Below are positions 10,154-18,971 of a stretch of 64,000 bases of DNA, piece by piece. Location of the stretch: positions 310,001-374,000 of the forward strand of contig NZ_LTAW01000005.1 of NCBI RefSeq assembly GCF_001639725.1, read 5' to 3'. This DNA is from Marinomonas atlantica. Lineage in GTDB: Bacteria > Pseudomonadota > Gammaproteobacteria > Pseudomonadales > Marinomonadaceae. The notes beneath the pieces are model-generated. The model saw only the letters and a list, made by a program, of their open reading frames with translations, was not told the DNA's origin and ran no database searches. The stretch's first letter is position 1. Every line of letters begins with the position of its first letter. A program made the position numbers and the translations under genes.

Positions 10154-10648
10154 ATGATAAACAGATCGTCTGTTCTTACCACTTTATTGAGTTTAAATAT
10201 CTCTTTTTTCGCCGGCGTAGCAATTGCAGCCAGCGATACCAGCGTGGTCCAGAAAGTTATTGATGTACATAAAAGCCCAACATGCGGATGCTGTACGGGC
10301 TGGGTAGAGCATATGAAGGAAAACGGTTATAAAACCCTATTACATCATACCTCTAATCTTACAGCGCTAAAGAATCGGTCCGGTGTACCAGCCAATGCTC
10401 GTTCTTGTCATACTGCTATTTCAAAAGAAGGGTTTATCTTTGAAGGTCATATACCGGCTAAATTTGTCACTCAGTTCTTAGAAAACCCACCTGAAGGTGC
10501 TCGTGGGTTAATTGTGCCCGCCATGCCAGTTGGCTCACCGGGCATGGAATACAACAATCAATTTATGTCGTACTCAGTATTGTTGTTAAATGAAGACGGC
10601 TCTGTTTCACCGTACGCAGAAATTGATCAGCCTGAAGACCAATACTAA
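10154..10648 (+). CDS. DUF411 periplasmic metal-binding protein
   Basis: A 164-aa protein with an N-terminal signal peptide (cleavage probably after AIAAS near residue 27). The DUF411 core has the hallmark KSPTCGCCTGWVEHM, followed by a SCHTA motif and the GHIPA and MPVGSPGME motifs. DUF411 proteins (CopG-like) are commonly encoded next to copper-resistance genes and are thought to bind copper in the periplasm. Here copA and its MerR regulator lie 1 kb downstream. GGAG eight bases before the ATG supports the start. Confidence 0.87.
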   Translation: MINRSSVLTTLLSLNISFFAGVAIAASDTSVVQKVIDVHKSPTCGCCTGWVEHMKENGYKTLLHHTSNLTALKNRSGVPANARSCHTAISKEGFIFEGHIPAKFVTQFLENPPEGARGLIVPAMPVGSPGMEYNNQFMSYSVLLLNEDGSVSPYAEIDQPEDQY

Positions 10649-10654
10649 TCAGAT

Positions 10655-10690
10655 AGGCCAGAGTGCTTCAAGGCACCTGGCCTTTTTTTT
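10655..10690. terminator. Terminator after the DUF411 gene, shared with the convergent permease gene
   Basis: A stem of AGGCCAG plus GTGC, with one bulged A, pairs with GCAC plus CTGGCCT. It is followed by eight T that run into the stop region of the minus-strand AEC gene. Confidence 0.88.
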
Positions 10691-11573
10691 ATTGGTATAG
10701 CCACCACACAGTTGCAGCTGAGATTAATGCAATAGGTAATGAAATCAGAATCATTAAGGCTATTTCATCTTTAGGGCCCGCGAACTTAGTTGCTAGCATA
10801 TAGCTAATGACGGCGACAGACATGCCTTGTAAAGCAATGATGGTCGCTTCCTGAGCAGAGTTGAAACCAAACCACGGTACTATTAATGACGCTATCAAAA
10901 CCCCAAAGATTGGTCTAAAACAGGCCAATCCAATAGTACGATACAGTTTGCTTGAATCGCTAAAGTTTAAGTTTGCTAACGACTTGCCAAGTAGCATCAA
11001 CATAATCGGTAAAGTTATTGCGCTTAACATTTCTAGCGTGCTCATTAGGGGAGTTGGTAGTGAAACCCCTAATCCTAGTGACAATAAACCTAACAATAAA
11101 GCGACCACAGGCCCATTCTTTAATAGTTGCTTGGGTTGGTAATCGCCTGACATAAAGCCTACACCTAATGTAAAGTGACTAACTTGGACGGCGGAGCTGA
11201 CGACCACGGCTGTGGCGAGTCCTTCTGTACCAAATAATGCGTAAGCGATTGGAATGCCAAGGTTGCCTGTATTTGGGTTAACCAGCGGTGCTAAGTAGAA
11301 CTGAATAGAAAGCCTCATTGTTTTCAGAAAAACATATGAGACCGAGGCCATTCCAGCTAAACAGGAAAGGGTGGCTGCTACAATTGAAAGCATTCCCTCA
11401 AAATCCATATTCATTTTTAAAACGGCTGTTAGCAAAAGAGCGGGCAAGCCGACATTAGAAACTAAACTGCCCAAGTGTGGACTGTCTAGATACGGTGTGC
11501 GTTTTGCCAATAAAAAGCCAAGGCTTGCTAATAATATAACGGGCGTTAATGCCGTGATAAATGCTGTCATCAT
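10689..11573 (-). CDS. AEC family transporter (auxin efflux carrier/malonate permease type)
   Basis: A 294-aa integral membrane protein with roughly ten hydrophobic segments in two halves. Key features are NPNTGNLGIPIAYALFG, the conserved Asn/Gly/Pro-rich crossing of the AEC family, and LRLSIQFYLAPLVNP just before it. Bacterial members export or import small organic acids; the substrate is unknown here. It is oriented against the DUF411 gene and divergent from the merR–copA operon. Nothing in its sequence ties it to copper. Confidence 0.87.
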   Translation of the reverse strand: MMTAFITALTPVILLASLGFLLAKRTPYLDSPHLGSLVSNVGLPALLLTAVLKMNMDFEGMLSIVAATLSCLAGMASVSYVFLKTMRLSIQFYLAPLVNPNTGNLGIPIAYALFGTEGLATAVVVSSAVQVSHFTLGVGFMSGDYQPKQLLKNGPVVALLLGLLSLGLGVSLPTPLMSTLEMLSAITLPIMLMLLGKSLANLNFSDSSKLYRTIGLACFRPIFGVLIASLIVPWFGFNSAQEATIIALQGMSVAVISYMLATKFAGPKDEIALMILISLPIALISAATVWWLYQ

Positions 11574-11667
11574 ATAAGATCAAATAGGTAAAAGATAAAA
11601 GAGGTCTACTTTACCCAGTCGATTTGCCGCTGTCTGCTTCGTTATTGAGTTAATTTTGAAAATGCAT

Positions 11668-11699
11668 TTGACCTATGTGTTACATGTAGGTTTTAAACT
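11668..11699 (+). promoter_or_regulatory. MerR-type operator/promoter of the merR–copA operon
   Basis: A TTGACC -35 box (11668-11673) and a TAAACT or TTAAAC -10 box (11693-11699) are separated by 19-20 bp, the over-long spacer typical of MerR-activated promoters. Between them lies an inverted repeat of ACCTATGTG (11671-11679) and CATGTAGGT (11683-11691), with three central bases. ACCT…AGGT ends are typical of MerR/CueR family operators. The operator lies 28 bp before the regulator gene, which indicates autoregulation together with copA. Confidence 0.82.
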
Positions 11700-11726
11700 G
11701 AAGTTATTCAGTCATTGGAGTCAGTT

Positions 11727-12161
11727 ATGAAAGTCAGTGAATTAGCTAAATTTGCAGATGTGACAAGTGAAACCGTTCGTTATTACACCCGCGAAGGTCT
11801 CATTATTGCGAGTCGTAACCCCAATAATGGTTATCAAGAATACAGTATTGAAGCCCGTAGACGACTGCGTTTTATACAGCAAGCTAGAGAACTTGGTTTT
11901 AGCGTTAAGCAAATAAAAGAAATTTTAGATCAAGCCGATTCTGGTGATTCGCCATGTCCTCTTGTTAGAGATTTGTTGAGTCAAAAAGTCCCTGAGATTC
12001 GACAGCAGATTGCTCAGTTGCAATCTCATCTAGCCAAAATGGAAACCGCGTTAGCCGCTTGGGAAGAGATGGCCGACGGTGTGCCAAATGGGCACTCTAT
12101 ATGTTGTCTTATTGAGGAATGGGAAAACCCTGAATGTTGTTCGAAAGGAGATCAAGCATGA
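11727..12161 (+). CDS. MerR family metal-responsive regulator (probable copper/heavy metal)
   Basis: A 144-aa MerR family protein. The N-terminal winged helix reads [20 protein letters not shown], followed by the dimerisation helix. Metal-site candidates are Cys in [11 protein letters not shown] (near residue 76) and a Cys-rich tail, ICCLIEEW and ECCSKGDQA. That tail is longer in Cys than in CueR, so the metal could be copper or another thiophile. An in-frame TTG at 11715 exists, but ATG 11727 is preceded by TGGAG. Its TGA overlaps the copA ATG (ATGA), so the pair is translationally coupled and the target is almost certainly copA. Confidence 0.9.
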   Translation: MKVSELAKFADVTSETVRYYTREGLIIASRNPNNGYQEYSIEARRRLRFIQQARELGFSVKQIKEILDQADSGDSPCPLVRDLLSQKVPEIRQQIAQLQSHLAKMETALAAWEEMADGVPNGHSICCLIEEWENPECCSKGDQA

Positions 12162-14698
12162 GCATGACAGAGAAGAATACAGCGCGCACTTTGGAGTTTA
12201 ATGTATCGGGGATGTCCTGCCAGGGTTGCGTGAGTAAGGTGCGTAAAGCCATAGAGCACCATGATCCTCATGCTGACGTGACGGGGTACCCAAAAGAGAA
12301 TCGCTTAGTTATTGAGAGTATATTAGATTCAGAGCAGATTGTGACTGTCATTGAGTCTTCAGGGTTTCACTATCAAGGGGATTTTGATGAACCTGCTCAT
12401 CTAGATAACAATACGCAATCGAATGCTCATTTGGATGATGCATCCAGTTCCAAACCTAGTAATGATGATCACGCTCAGTCAAATAAAAACGTCGATGAAA
12501 GCATTCAATTATCCTTGTCAGGAGTCACCTGTGCGGGTTGTGTTAACACGATTCAAAAAGCGCTCGACGCTTTACCAACCGTAACGCATGCGGATGTTAA
12601 TTTTGCGAGTCGTACTGCTCAGGTATCAGGGAATGCCAGTACAGATGAGCTAATTAAAGCGATACAAAACGCTGGTTATGGTGCGGAACAGATTGTTGAT
12701 CCTGCAAAAGCTCAAGGTGAGCGCGCTCAACGAGAGGTAAAAGAGTATCTGAGGAAGGTTCGCTACTCTGTTGCGGGGTTGACTGTAGGGGGTCCGCTCA
12801 TGCTTTGGGGCTTGCTTGGTGGCTCCATGCAGGTTGAAACAACCTACGATCAAATAATATGGGGAGCGGTTGGTCTCATTTCTTTGTTAGTGATGGTGTA
12901 TGCAGGACATCATTATTACAACAGTGCTTGGCGAGCTTTCAAACATCGCCATAGCAATATGGACACCTTAATCGCGATAGGTACTGGGTCTGCATGGCTG
13001 TATTCAATGGCCGTCGTCTTAAACCCTGAATGGCTTCCGAGCAATGCGCGACATTTATATTTTGAAGCCAGTACGATGATTCTAGGTTTGATCAATTTAG
13101 GACAAGCCCTTGAAGTACGTGCGCGCGGGAAAACCAGTGCAGCATTAAAACGCTTACTAGACCTTCGTCCAAGTAAAGCAACCGTCATTCGTAATGACAA
13201 AACTTACGACATAGGCGTATCTGACATCGCTATCGACGATTTTATACGAGTCAGAGCCGGTGAAAAGATTCCAGTCGATGGGTTGGTCACTGAGGGAAGC
13301 TCTTCGATTAATGAATCAATGCTTACTGGAGAACCTATACCAGTGGAGAAATCTAAGGGAGATACGGTTTCAGCAGGGACGGTCAATGGTAATGGGAGTT
13401 TTGTATATCGCGCAACGAAAGTGGGTGGCGATACGCTATTAGCACAGATCATCAGCTTGGTAGGCAAAGCTCAAAATTCAAAGCCTCCCATTAGTCACTT
13501 AGCAGACAAAGTGTCTGCGGTATTTGTGCCAAGCGTTATGATTATCGCAATTTGTTCAGCGCTGGCTTGGTTTAACTTTGGCCCTCAACCTGTCGCCGTT
13601 AATATGTTGGTTGCCGCTGTATCCGTACTGATTATTGCTTGTCCATGCGCGTTAGGATTGGCAACGCCTATCTCTACTATGATCGGAGTCGGTAAAGCCG
13701 CTGAGTATGGGGGCTTGATTCGCAATGGAGATGCCTTACAAAAAGCCAGTGAAATCACCACAATAGTATTGGACAAAACGGGCACGATCACTGAAGGTAA
13801 GCCAAAAGTCACGGACGTAACACTGCACCACGACGAAGATAAAGTGAAAGCAATTGTTTATGCTTTAGAGTCTGGGGCCAATCATCCGCTTGCACAGGCG
13901 CTCCTAGAATACGCAGAGCACTCTAACCAATCGGATTCTTTGCAAGTAACAGATTTTGAGTCTGTCACTGGACAAGGGGTTAAAGCAAAAATTGAAAATA
14001 AGCTTTATCTTCTCGGTAATGAAGCGCTCATGAAAAGTCATAACCTTGTTATTGAAGACAAAAATGATGCAATAGTGGGTTCTAAGGTTTACTTGGCTAA
14101 TGAACAGACTATTCAGGCTGTGTTTTTAATAGAAGATGTAATCAAGTCGACGGCTCGTGAAGCAATCACACATTTGCACAAAGAAAATATCACAGTGATC
14201 ATGCTCACTGGTGATAATGAAGCGACTGCTAAAGCGGTCGCTCAGGATGTATCGATTGATCATTACAAAGCGAACATGCGTCCACAAGATAAGCTGGATT
14301 ATGTAAAACAATTACAAGCCAAAGGTGAAGTGGTTGGCATGATTGGCGATGGTATTAATGATGCTCCGGCACTGGCTCAAGCGGACGTTGGCTTTGCCAT
14401 GGGAGGCGGAACAGATGTGGCAATGGAAAGTGCCGACATCACGCTGATTGGTAATGACTTGAACAATATCGCCAGTGTGATCGCCATTAGCAAAGCGACC
14501 CTCAGTAACATCAAACAAAATCTTTGGGGAGCTTTTGGCTACAATGCCTTGGGTATTCCAATCGCGGCGGGGTTGTTGTTCCCATTTACGGGTTGGCTAC
14601 TGAGTCCAGTCATTGCTGGGGCTGCGATGTCACTTTCATCCGTTACGGTCGTATTGAATGCAAACCGATTACGTTTGTTTAAGCCACTTGTGAAATAG
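12158..14698 (+). CDS. copA: Copper-exporting P1B-type ATPase
   Basis: An 846-aa ATPase that pumps Cu(I) out of the cytoplasm. It has two N-terminal heavy-metal domains ([11 protein letters not shown] near residue 18 and [11 protein letters not shown] near residue 125) separated by an acidic/Asn-rich linker. It also has the transmembrane CPC metal site ([12 protein letters not shown], about residue 494), the phosphorylation motif DKTGTITEG (about 538), the HP motif [11 protein letters not shown] and the hinge [10 protein letters not shown]. The start ATG 12158 has AAGGAG seven bases upstream and overlaps the regulator stop. A microprotein gene and an HMA-like gene follow on the same strand. 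Confidence 0.96.
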   Translation: MSMTEKNTARTLEFNVSGMSCQGCVSKVRKAIEHHDPHADVTGYPKENRLVIESILDSEQIVTVIESSGFHYQGDFDEPAHLDNNTQSNAHLDDASSSKPSNDDHAQSNKNVDESIQLSLSGVTCAGCVNTIQKALDALPTVTHADVNFASRTAQVSGNASTDELIKAIQNAGYGAEQIVDPAKAQGERAQREVKEYLRKVRYSVAGLTVGGPLMLWGLLGGSMQVETTYDQIIWGAVGLISLLVMVYAGHHYYNSAWRAFKHRHSNMDTLIAIGTGSAWLYSMAVVLNPEWLPSNARHLYFEASTMILGLINLGQALEVRARGKTSAALKRLLDLRPSKATVIRNDKTYDIGVSDIAIDDFIRVRAGEKIPVDGLVTEGSSSINESMLTGEPIPVEKSKGDTVSAGTVNGNGSFVYRATKVGGDTLLAQIISLVGKAQNSKPPISHLADKVSAVFVPSVMIIAICSALAWFNFGPQPVAVNMLVAAVSVLIIACPCALGLATPISTMIGVGKAAEYGGLIRNGDALQKASEITTIVLDKTGTITEGKPKVTDVTLHHDEDKVKAIVYALESGANHPLAQALLEYAEHSNQSDSLQVTDFESVTGQGVKAKIENKLYLLGNEALMKSHNLVIEDKNDAIVGSKVYLANEQTIQAVFLIEDVIKSTAREAITHLHKENITVIMLTGDNEATAKAVAQDVSIDHYKANMRPQDKLDYVKQLQAKGEVVGMIGDGINDAPALAQADVGFAMGGGTDVAMESADITLIGNDLNNIASVIAISKATLSNIKQNLWGAFGYNALGIPIAAGLLFPFTGWLLSPVIAGAAMSLSSVTVVLNANRLRLFKPLVK

Positions 14699-14708
14699 GA
14701 ATAAAATA

Positions 14709-14789
14709 ATGTCACTGTTTATTAATGTGTTGGGCTTTGCGGCGATTGTATTTATTGTTTGGTGGTTTTGGTTCAACAAAGACGCTTAA
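14709..14789 (+). CDS. 26-residue single-pass membrane microprotein after copA
   Basis: A very short frame beginning ATG TCA CTG and ending TAA. AGGA (14697-14700, overlapping the copA stop) lies eight bases before the ATG. The product is almost entirely one hydrophobic helix with the aromatic run VWWFWF and a short charged end NKDA. It lies 10 bp after copA and is probably cotranscribed. From memory, this helix resembles the N-terminal anchor of membrane-tethered cupredoxin-like proteins found next to copA in other gammaproteobacteria. It could therefore be a truncated remnant of such a protein or a genuine small CopA partner. I cannot decide which from the sequence alone. Confidence 0.6.
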   Translation: MSLFINVLGFAAIVFIVWWFWFNKDA

Positions 14790-14820
14790 TCATTGCGTGT
14801 TTAGCCCGTTTGAGGTGTAT

Positions 14821-15159
14821 ATGAATTTGGCTTTTTGTCACACCGTTTGTCTAAAGTTTAAACAAATTTCGTCAGTAGCTGAATCGCTAGTAATGGCGTG
14901 TTTAGGCCAACTTGAATATGTGGATCGAATACACTTTGAATCAAAAAAAAGCATCATATCGTTTCGATATGATGCTTCTCAGCTCGAATTAGACATCATT
15001 ATTGACGTTCTTGATGCATTAGGCATCCGTCTTTATCGAGACTCCTATTGGTGGCGTTGCAAACTGGCTTTCGTCTATTATCTAGAGCGTAACATTCGCT
15101 CAAATGCTAGGCATGTACCGCATTGCTGCGGCAAGCCACCTAATGGCTTGCGCCGTTAG
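14821..15159 (+). CDS. Small HMA-like protein with a His/Cys tail, downstream of copA
   Basis: A 112-aa protein starting at ATG 14821, with GAGG upstream; the frame opens earlier at 14725 but that part overlaps the microprotein. The first 75 residues look like a ferredoxin-like HMA fold without the CxxC motif: a strand LAFCHTVCLKF, a helix, a strand IHFESKKSIISFRYD and a helix SQLELDIIIDVLDALGI. The tail NARHVPHCCGKPP carries His and a CC pair that could bind metal. Position and fold suggest a copper accessory role. Its last 20 bases overlap the convergent sotB-like gene. Confidence 0.68.
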   Translation: MNLAFCHTVCLKFKQISSVAESLVMACLGQLEYVDRIHFESKKSIISFRYDASQLELDIIIDVLDALGIRLYRDSYWWRCKLAFVYYLERNIRSNARHVPHCCGKPPNGLRR

Positions 15160-16351
15160 TGGCGACTGGAGTAATCCCCATACGAGCAATGTAAATCGCG
15201 ACAAAGATACCAATAAAGGCAATGGCAGAAGCCACGTAACCAATACTTCCCAATCCCAATTGCTCGATAGAGAGAGAGCCAACTAATGCCCCGGCACCAA
15301 TACCTAAATTGATGATGCCGGAAAACAGCGACATGATGATGTCCGAAGCGTTGCTATCGACACTCAGTACGCGCGCCTGCATAGACAAACACGTTAATAA
15401 CAGTGCTGCTCCCCAAACCACTGTAATGATTATCAAGGCAGTTGTGGAAGACAAGGCATAGGCTAAAAAGAACATACAAATGGTCATACCTGCCGCGCTA
15501 CCAATCATTAGCTGCTTTCCAAACTTCTCACCAAGATAACTAAATAGTGTGCTGCCTATGATACCTGCGAGACCAAAAGTCAGCAGAATAACCGTGGTGA
15601 AACGACTTGAGATACCACCAAAATCCATCAAGAAAGGCTCAATGTAACTGTATGAGCCGTAGTGAGCGGTAAAGGCGAGAAAGACAGCGAAGTACATCAC
15701 AAATAACGGTTTATTCTTAAACACAGACTGGACTTTGTTTTTCAAATCGCCACGAGTCAAACTCGGAAGCTTAGGTAATAAACGAAAGACTAGAAATGTA
15801 ATCACTAATGCAGCGAGTCCAATCACCTCAAAAGCCATTCGCCAACCCAATGCTTGTCCAATCATACGACCTAACGGTACGCCTAGAACCATGGCCATGC
15901 CGGTACCGGTTGCAAGCACACTTAGAGCGAAGTTCATCTTTCCTGGAGGAGCAACACGAATGGCGATAGATGCCGTGATGGACCAAAACACAGCATGGGC
16001 GAACGCTACACCAATTCGACTGACCATCAGGCTCTGGAAGTCCCAAGCAATGGTTGATAATCCATGGCTAATAATGAAAACTGTACAGGTTACTAGCAGC
16101 AGTAATTTACGTTCCATTCGACTGGTAATCAGCATCATGGGCAATGACATAACGCCCACAATCCATGCGTATATTGTAAGCATCCAGCCTGTCTGTGACG
16201 GTGCAATACCGAAATCGTTAGAGATGTCAGACAGTAGGCCAACAGGTACAAATTCTGAGGTATTAAAAATGAAAGCGCAAAAGCCAAGAGCGAATACGCG
16301 TAAATATTGTATGCGGCGAGGTGTGTTTTCTGCTGGGGCGAGCTGAGTCAT
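15140..16351 (-). CDS. sotB: MFS sugar/drug efflux transporter, SotB-like
   Basis: A 403-aa major facilitator with twelve predicted helices. The N-terminal half is strongly SotB-like: FIFNTSEFVPVGLLSDI, MLTIYAWIVGVMSLP and SRIGVAFAHAVFWSIT, plus ATGTGMAMVLGVPLGR. E. coli SotB (YdeA) exports arabinose and isopropyl-thiogalactoside. The substrate here cannot be told from sequence. The C terminus ends in the copper island and overlaps the HMA-like gene tail to tail. The gene has its own upstream region (16352-16556), shared divergently with the CLCA_X gene. Confidence 0.88.
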   Translation of the reverse strand: MTQLAPAENTPRRIQYLRVFALGFCAFIFNTSEFVPVGLLSDISNDFGIAPSQTGWMLTIYAWIVGVMSLPMMLITSRMERKLLLLVTCTVFIISHGLSTIAWDFQSLMVSRIGVAFAHAVFWSITASIAIRVAPPGKMNFALSVLATGTGMAMVLGVPLGRMIGQALGWRMAFEVIGLAALVITFLVFRLLPKLPSLTRGDLKNKVQSVFKNKPLFVMYFAVFLAFTAHYGSYSYIEPFLMDFGGISSRFTTVILLTFGLAGIIGSTLFSYLGEKFGKQLMIGSAAGMTICMFFLAYALSSTTALIIITVVWGAALLLTCLSMQARVLSVDSNASDIIMSLFSGIINLGIGAGALVGSLSIEQLGLGSIGYVASAIAFIGIFVAIYIARMGITPVATNGASH

Positions 16352-16556
16352 ATGAATACCAAGGGCTTATTTAAGCGTATTAGAGCCTGTATATTTTTCA
16401 TTTTATAGCGATAAGATAAAGCCATAAATGAGAATCTAACATGTATTAGCAACGATGAAAGATCGCTTAAGGACTTTCTAGTGTCGCTTGTTTGTATATG
16501 ACTCATGTTGGGTGTGATAAAGTGCCCGAAATACTGTTAGTTACTATAGACATCCC

Positions 16557-17318
16557 ATGAGCCATCAAATCAATTTCGTCACGATTCGCCAGCAATTCAA
16601 TTTTAAGAGTATTGAGATCGGACAGTGGGTTAAACCGAAAGAGCGTGATCGAGCTGCGAGCAATTTTTATTATGCTTTAATGGATCTTATGAACGTATTA
16701 AGTGTGCCTGAGTCGGTGATTTCTCTACGTCATTCGTTAGGGTTGCAATACGGTAAAGGAGGGCGGCCAGGTGTTTCAGCACATTATGTGCCTGCAATAC
16801 GAAAGCTATCATTAGCCAAAAACGCTGGTGCAGGCAGTCTCGCACACGAATGGTTTCATGCGTTTGATCATTATATGGGACAAAAGATGTTTCCCATCGC
16901 CGATCGCATGCAATTTGCCTCTAAACTTTGGTTACATGAATACCCATATGGCCCACATGCATTAAATGATTTACTGGCTCAATGTTTTGAAGTGATCTTG
17001 TTGTCACAAGATGCAAGGCAAGCCAGTGAGATGTTTGTGGCGTCGCAGGAAACTGATGATCGTTTAGGCGTACTATATTACTCAAGGCCAGAAGAAATGT
17101 GCGCCCGTGCGTTCGAAGCATTTATAGAAGATTGCGTTCCTAACAGTCGATTTTTGGTACGTGGTAGCCGTTATTCGGAGGAAGCTGAGCTTGGATTATA
17201 CCCCAAAGGTGTTCAAAGGCAGATGATTAGTGAAATGTTTCGACAATATTTCTCGTTACTAGGTACGGCTGTAGCTGCACAAGAAAATCGAAAATATCAG
17301 GAATTAGCTAATATATAG
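16557..17318 (+). CDS. CLCA_X family protein (LPD1-like domain, HExxH motif)
   Basis: A 253-aa protein of the family I recall as CLCA_X. The segment LRHSLGLQYGKGGRPGVSAHYVP followed by LSLAKNAGAGSLAHEWFHAFDHYMG matches the LPD1-type domain found in large polyvalent phage and plasmid proteins. HEWFH is an HExxH zinc-peptidase motif, and a later Glu-rich segment (EEMCARAFEAFIED) could supply the third ligand. No substrate or partner is known. It has no signal peptide or membrane helix, so it is cytoplasmic. It is isolated between sotB and a DUF1127 gene, with the 3' end followed by AT-rich sequence. Confidence 0.72.
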   Translation: MSHQINFVTIRQQFNFKSIEIGQWVKPKERDRAASNFYYALMDLMNVLSVPESVISLRHSLGLQYGKGGRPGVSAHYVPAIRKLSLAKNAGAGSLAHEWFHAFDHYMGQKMFPIADRMQFASKLWLHEYPYGPHALNDLLAQCFEVILLSQDARQASEMFVASQETDDRLGVLYYSRPEEMCARAFEAFIEDCVPNSRFLVRGSRYSEEAELGLYPKGVQRQMISEMFRQYFSLLGTAVAAQENRKYQELANI

Positions 17319-17358
17319 TGGGTATTGTCTTATTATTAGCTAATTCCTAAGTTGTTCA

Positions 17359-17553
17359 TCAACTATCACTTAACCTTTTTTCGGGCGGTCTACTGCGCTC
17401 TTTTTGAGTGCCTGTAAGAGGGCGAATGTTACCTTGGTCACGAATAAAGCCGATATCACGCAATACGTGATCGTCTAAGTGTTTGAACGTTGCGTTAGTA
17501 CGACGTTGCTCAAGTGAATCTTTAAGGTAGTTCATTAAGGCGATTAAGCTCAT
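17359..17553 (-). CDS. DUF1127 domain protein
   Basis: A 64-aa protein with the DUF1127 core HLDDHVLRDIGFIRDQ near residues 25-40. Proteins of this short, Arg-rich family (YjiS-like) are widespread. In some alphaproteobacteria they bind RNA or affect small-RNA turnover and phosphate or carbon metabolism; the function here is unknown. A GGAG-like sequence precedes the ATG on the minus strand (GGAGACTTACC). The long 710-bp stretch upstream of it presumably contains its promoter. Confidence 0.85.
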   Translation of the reverse strand: MSLIALMNYLKDSLEQRRTNATFKHLDDHVLRDIGFIRDQGNIRPLTGTQKERSRPPEKRLSDS

Positions 17554-17608
17554 GGTAAGTCTCCAAAAGTATGAGACCGATAGAACTTACGAAGAAAGGA
17601 AAACTTTG

Positions 17609-17633
17609 TTGACCACGTAAGCTCCGCGGTCAA
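17609..17633. repeat. Inverted repeat, possible operator upstream of the DUF1127 gene
   Basis: TTGACCACG (17609-17617) and CGCGGTCAA (17625-17633) are inverted with one mismatch around a seven-base centre. It lies about 55-80 bp upstream of the DUF1127 start, where a regulator could act. It could equally be an RNA hairpin in a leader. Confidence 0.45.
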
Positions 17634-17760
17634 TGTTGTAATCAAACACTAAACGCGACTAAGACCAAATGTTCGGATGACATTTCGGGCATAGAAATTA
17701 GGTTTAGCAATTGATGTCGCTGTGCAATGAAAACGTTCCATAACTGCCTCTTTAATTTCG

Positions 17761-17807
17761 CGTTATGTTGATAGAATTAAATTGTCTAAAAGACAGTTCT
17801 ATTAACG
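17761..17807. repeat. Composite dyad in the gene-free stretch
   Basis: Nested arms share one centre: TGTCT/AGACA (17783-17787, 17791-17795), ATAGAA/TTCTAT (17771-17776, 17797-17802) and CGTT/AACG (17761-17764, 17804-17807). There is no T run next to it, so a protein-binding site or structured RNA is more likely than a terminator. Confidence 0.45.
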
Positions 17808-18263
17808 TTTAAATAGAGATCTAAGTCAATGAGCCAATTGTTTAAAAAATATGCATATCAATCATAGCTGGTAAGTCATAGACAGCGTCAAGCATTAGGA
17901 CTGAACAAGCTCAGTTCTTGAGTCGCTAAGGAAAATGATGCTCAGATCAAAGTTATGCATAAGCTTAAATAAAAAGTGTCGAGTTCATTAAAAATGATAC
18001 GTATTAGAGTATATTAACCTTTTGTTTTTAAAGGGTTTATTATATTCACATTACCAGATTTAGTGTACGAATCAATCAAGTGAGTCAAAGTGATGATTCA
18101 TGCTTAGCTTCAAATGATTCAAAGACTAAAAAAGCAAATAGAATATATACTTAGTGATAACAACAAAAAGCGTAATTAGAGCCAAAAAGGCCGTATTTTC
18201 TAATATTACACTAATTCCGATAATAACATTTATCGGAAATAGTGAGTGTATTTCCGTGTCACC

Positions 18264-18971
18264 TTAATCTAATATCGTGGGATTTGTTTGCTTAAACATG
18301 TCTAGTAACTGATTCAGATTTGTCACGCTGTATGTAGGTTTAATGCCCTGATGACTGGCGTTGTTATGGTTTAGCCAGCACGTATCGATGCCAGCATTAA
18401 TCCCGCCTTGAATGTCTGACTCAAGCGTATCGCCGATCATCAGAACTTTTGCTTTATCGTCGCTGCTCAATCCTAGTAAATCTAACGTATGTTCAAATAC
18501 TTTTACGTTCGGTTTCGCCCAACCAATCTGCTCAGAAATAACGATGTGTTCAAACGCTGACTCTAAGCCCGTTGCTTTAAGGCGCTTTTGTTGTAATGCG
18601 GTAAATCCATTCGTCACAATGGTTAAGGATTTCTGTTGTGCTAACAAATGTTCAATAAGTTCTTTTGCACCCGCTAATGGTTCACAGATTAACGCCATGC
18701 TGTTCAAGAAACGCTCATTAAGATGCTTAGCTGAAACATTTAATGTATTGGCCCAGTATTCGAATCTGGTAATTTGCAGTGTTTCTGCGCTGATATCTCC
18801 GTTCTGATATTGCACCCAAAGCGGCTTATTAAGTTTCTGATACGCCTCAAAATGTGCCACATCAAAGTACACGCCAAATTGCTGAAACATATGTTGCAGC
18901 CCTGCAAACGCATCAAATTTGAAAAGTGTTTCATCTGCGTCAAATAGAAAATGACTGTAACTATTGATCAT
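18264..18971 (-). CDS. yjjG: Pyrimidine 5'-nucleotidase YjjG
   Basis: A HAD-superfamily phosphatase of 235 aa. YjjG dephosphorylates pyrimidine nucleotides, including damaged ones, and so keeps them out of the pools. Visible motifs are FLFDADETLF (nucleophile Asp and the +2 Asp), IVTNGF (motif II), the Lys in GWAKPNVKVFE (motif III) and MIGDTLESDIQGG (motif IV). Its ATG overlaps the yjjX stop as ATGA, so both nucleotide-sanitising enzymes are translated together. The gene is the last of the run; no clear terminator follows. Confidence 0.92.
   Translation of the reverse strand: MINSYSHFLFDADETLFKFDAFAGLQHMFQQFGVYFDVAHFEAYQKLNKPLWVQYQNGDISAETLQITRFEYWANTLNVSAKHLNERFLNSMALICEPLAGAKELIEHLLAQQKSLTIVTNGFTALQQKRLKATGLESAFEHIVISEQIGWAKPNVKVFEHTLDLLGLSSDDKAKVLMIGDTLESDIQGGINAGIDTCWLNHNNASHQGIKPTYSVTNLNQLLDMFKQTNPTILD

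Larger units (their letters stand above)
17554..18263. other. Gene-free stretch of 710 bp, AT-rich, with dyads
   Basis: No frame here has a coding look or a start with a ribosome binding site. It holds an inverted repeat at 17609-17633, a larger dyad at 17761-17807 and a TTCCGATAA/TTATCGGAA hairpin at about 18216-18239. The last has no T run in either direction, so it is not a standard terminator. The rest is AT-rich. It may carry the DUF1127 promoter and possibly a small RNA, but I cannot define one. Confidence 0.5.

Noticed and set aside
15735-16346. 203-codon open frame on the plus strand
   Set aside because: It is the antisense shadow of the sotB-like gene, has no ribosome binding site and no recognisable domain.
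18216-18239. Terminator for yjjG
   Set aside because: The TTCCGATAA hairpin has no T tract in either direction.
18768-18778. T-loop-like TTCGAATCT suggesting a tRNA
   Set aside because: It lies within yjjG and no acceptor or anticodon stems can be drawn around it.
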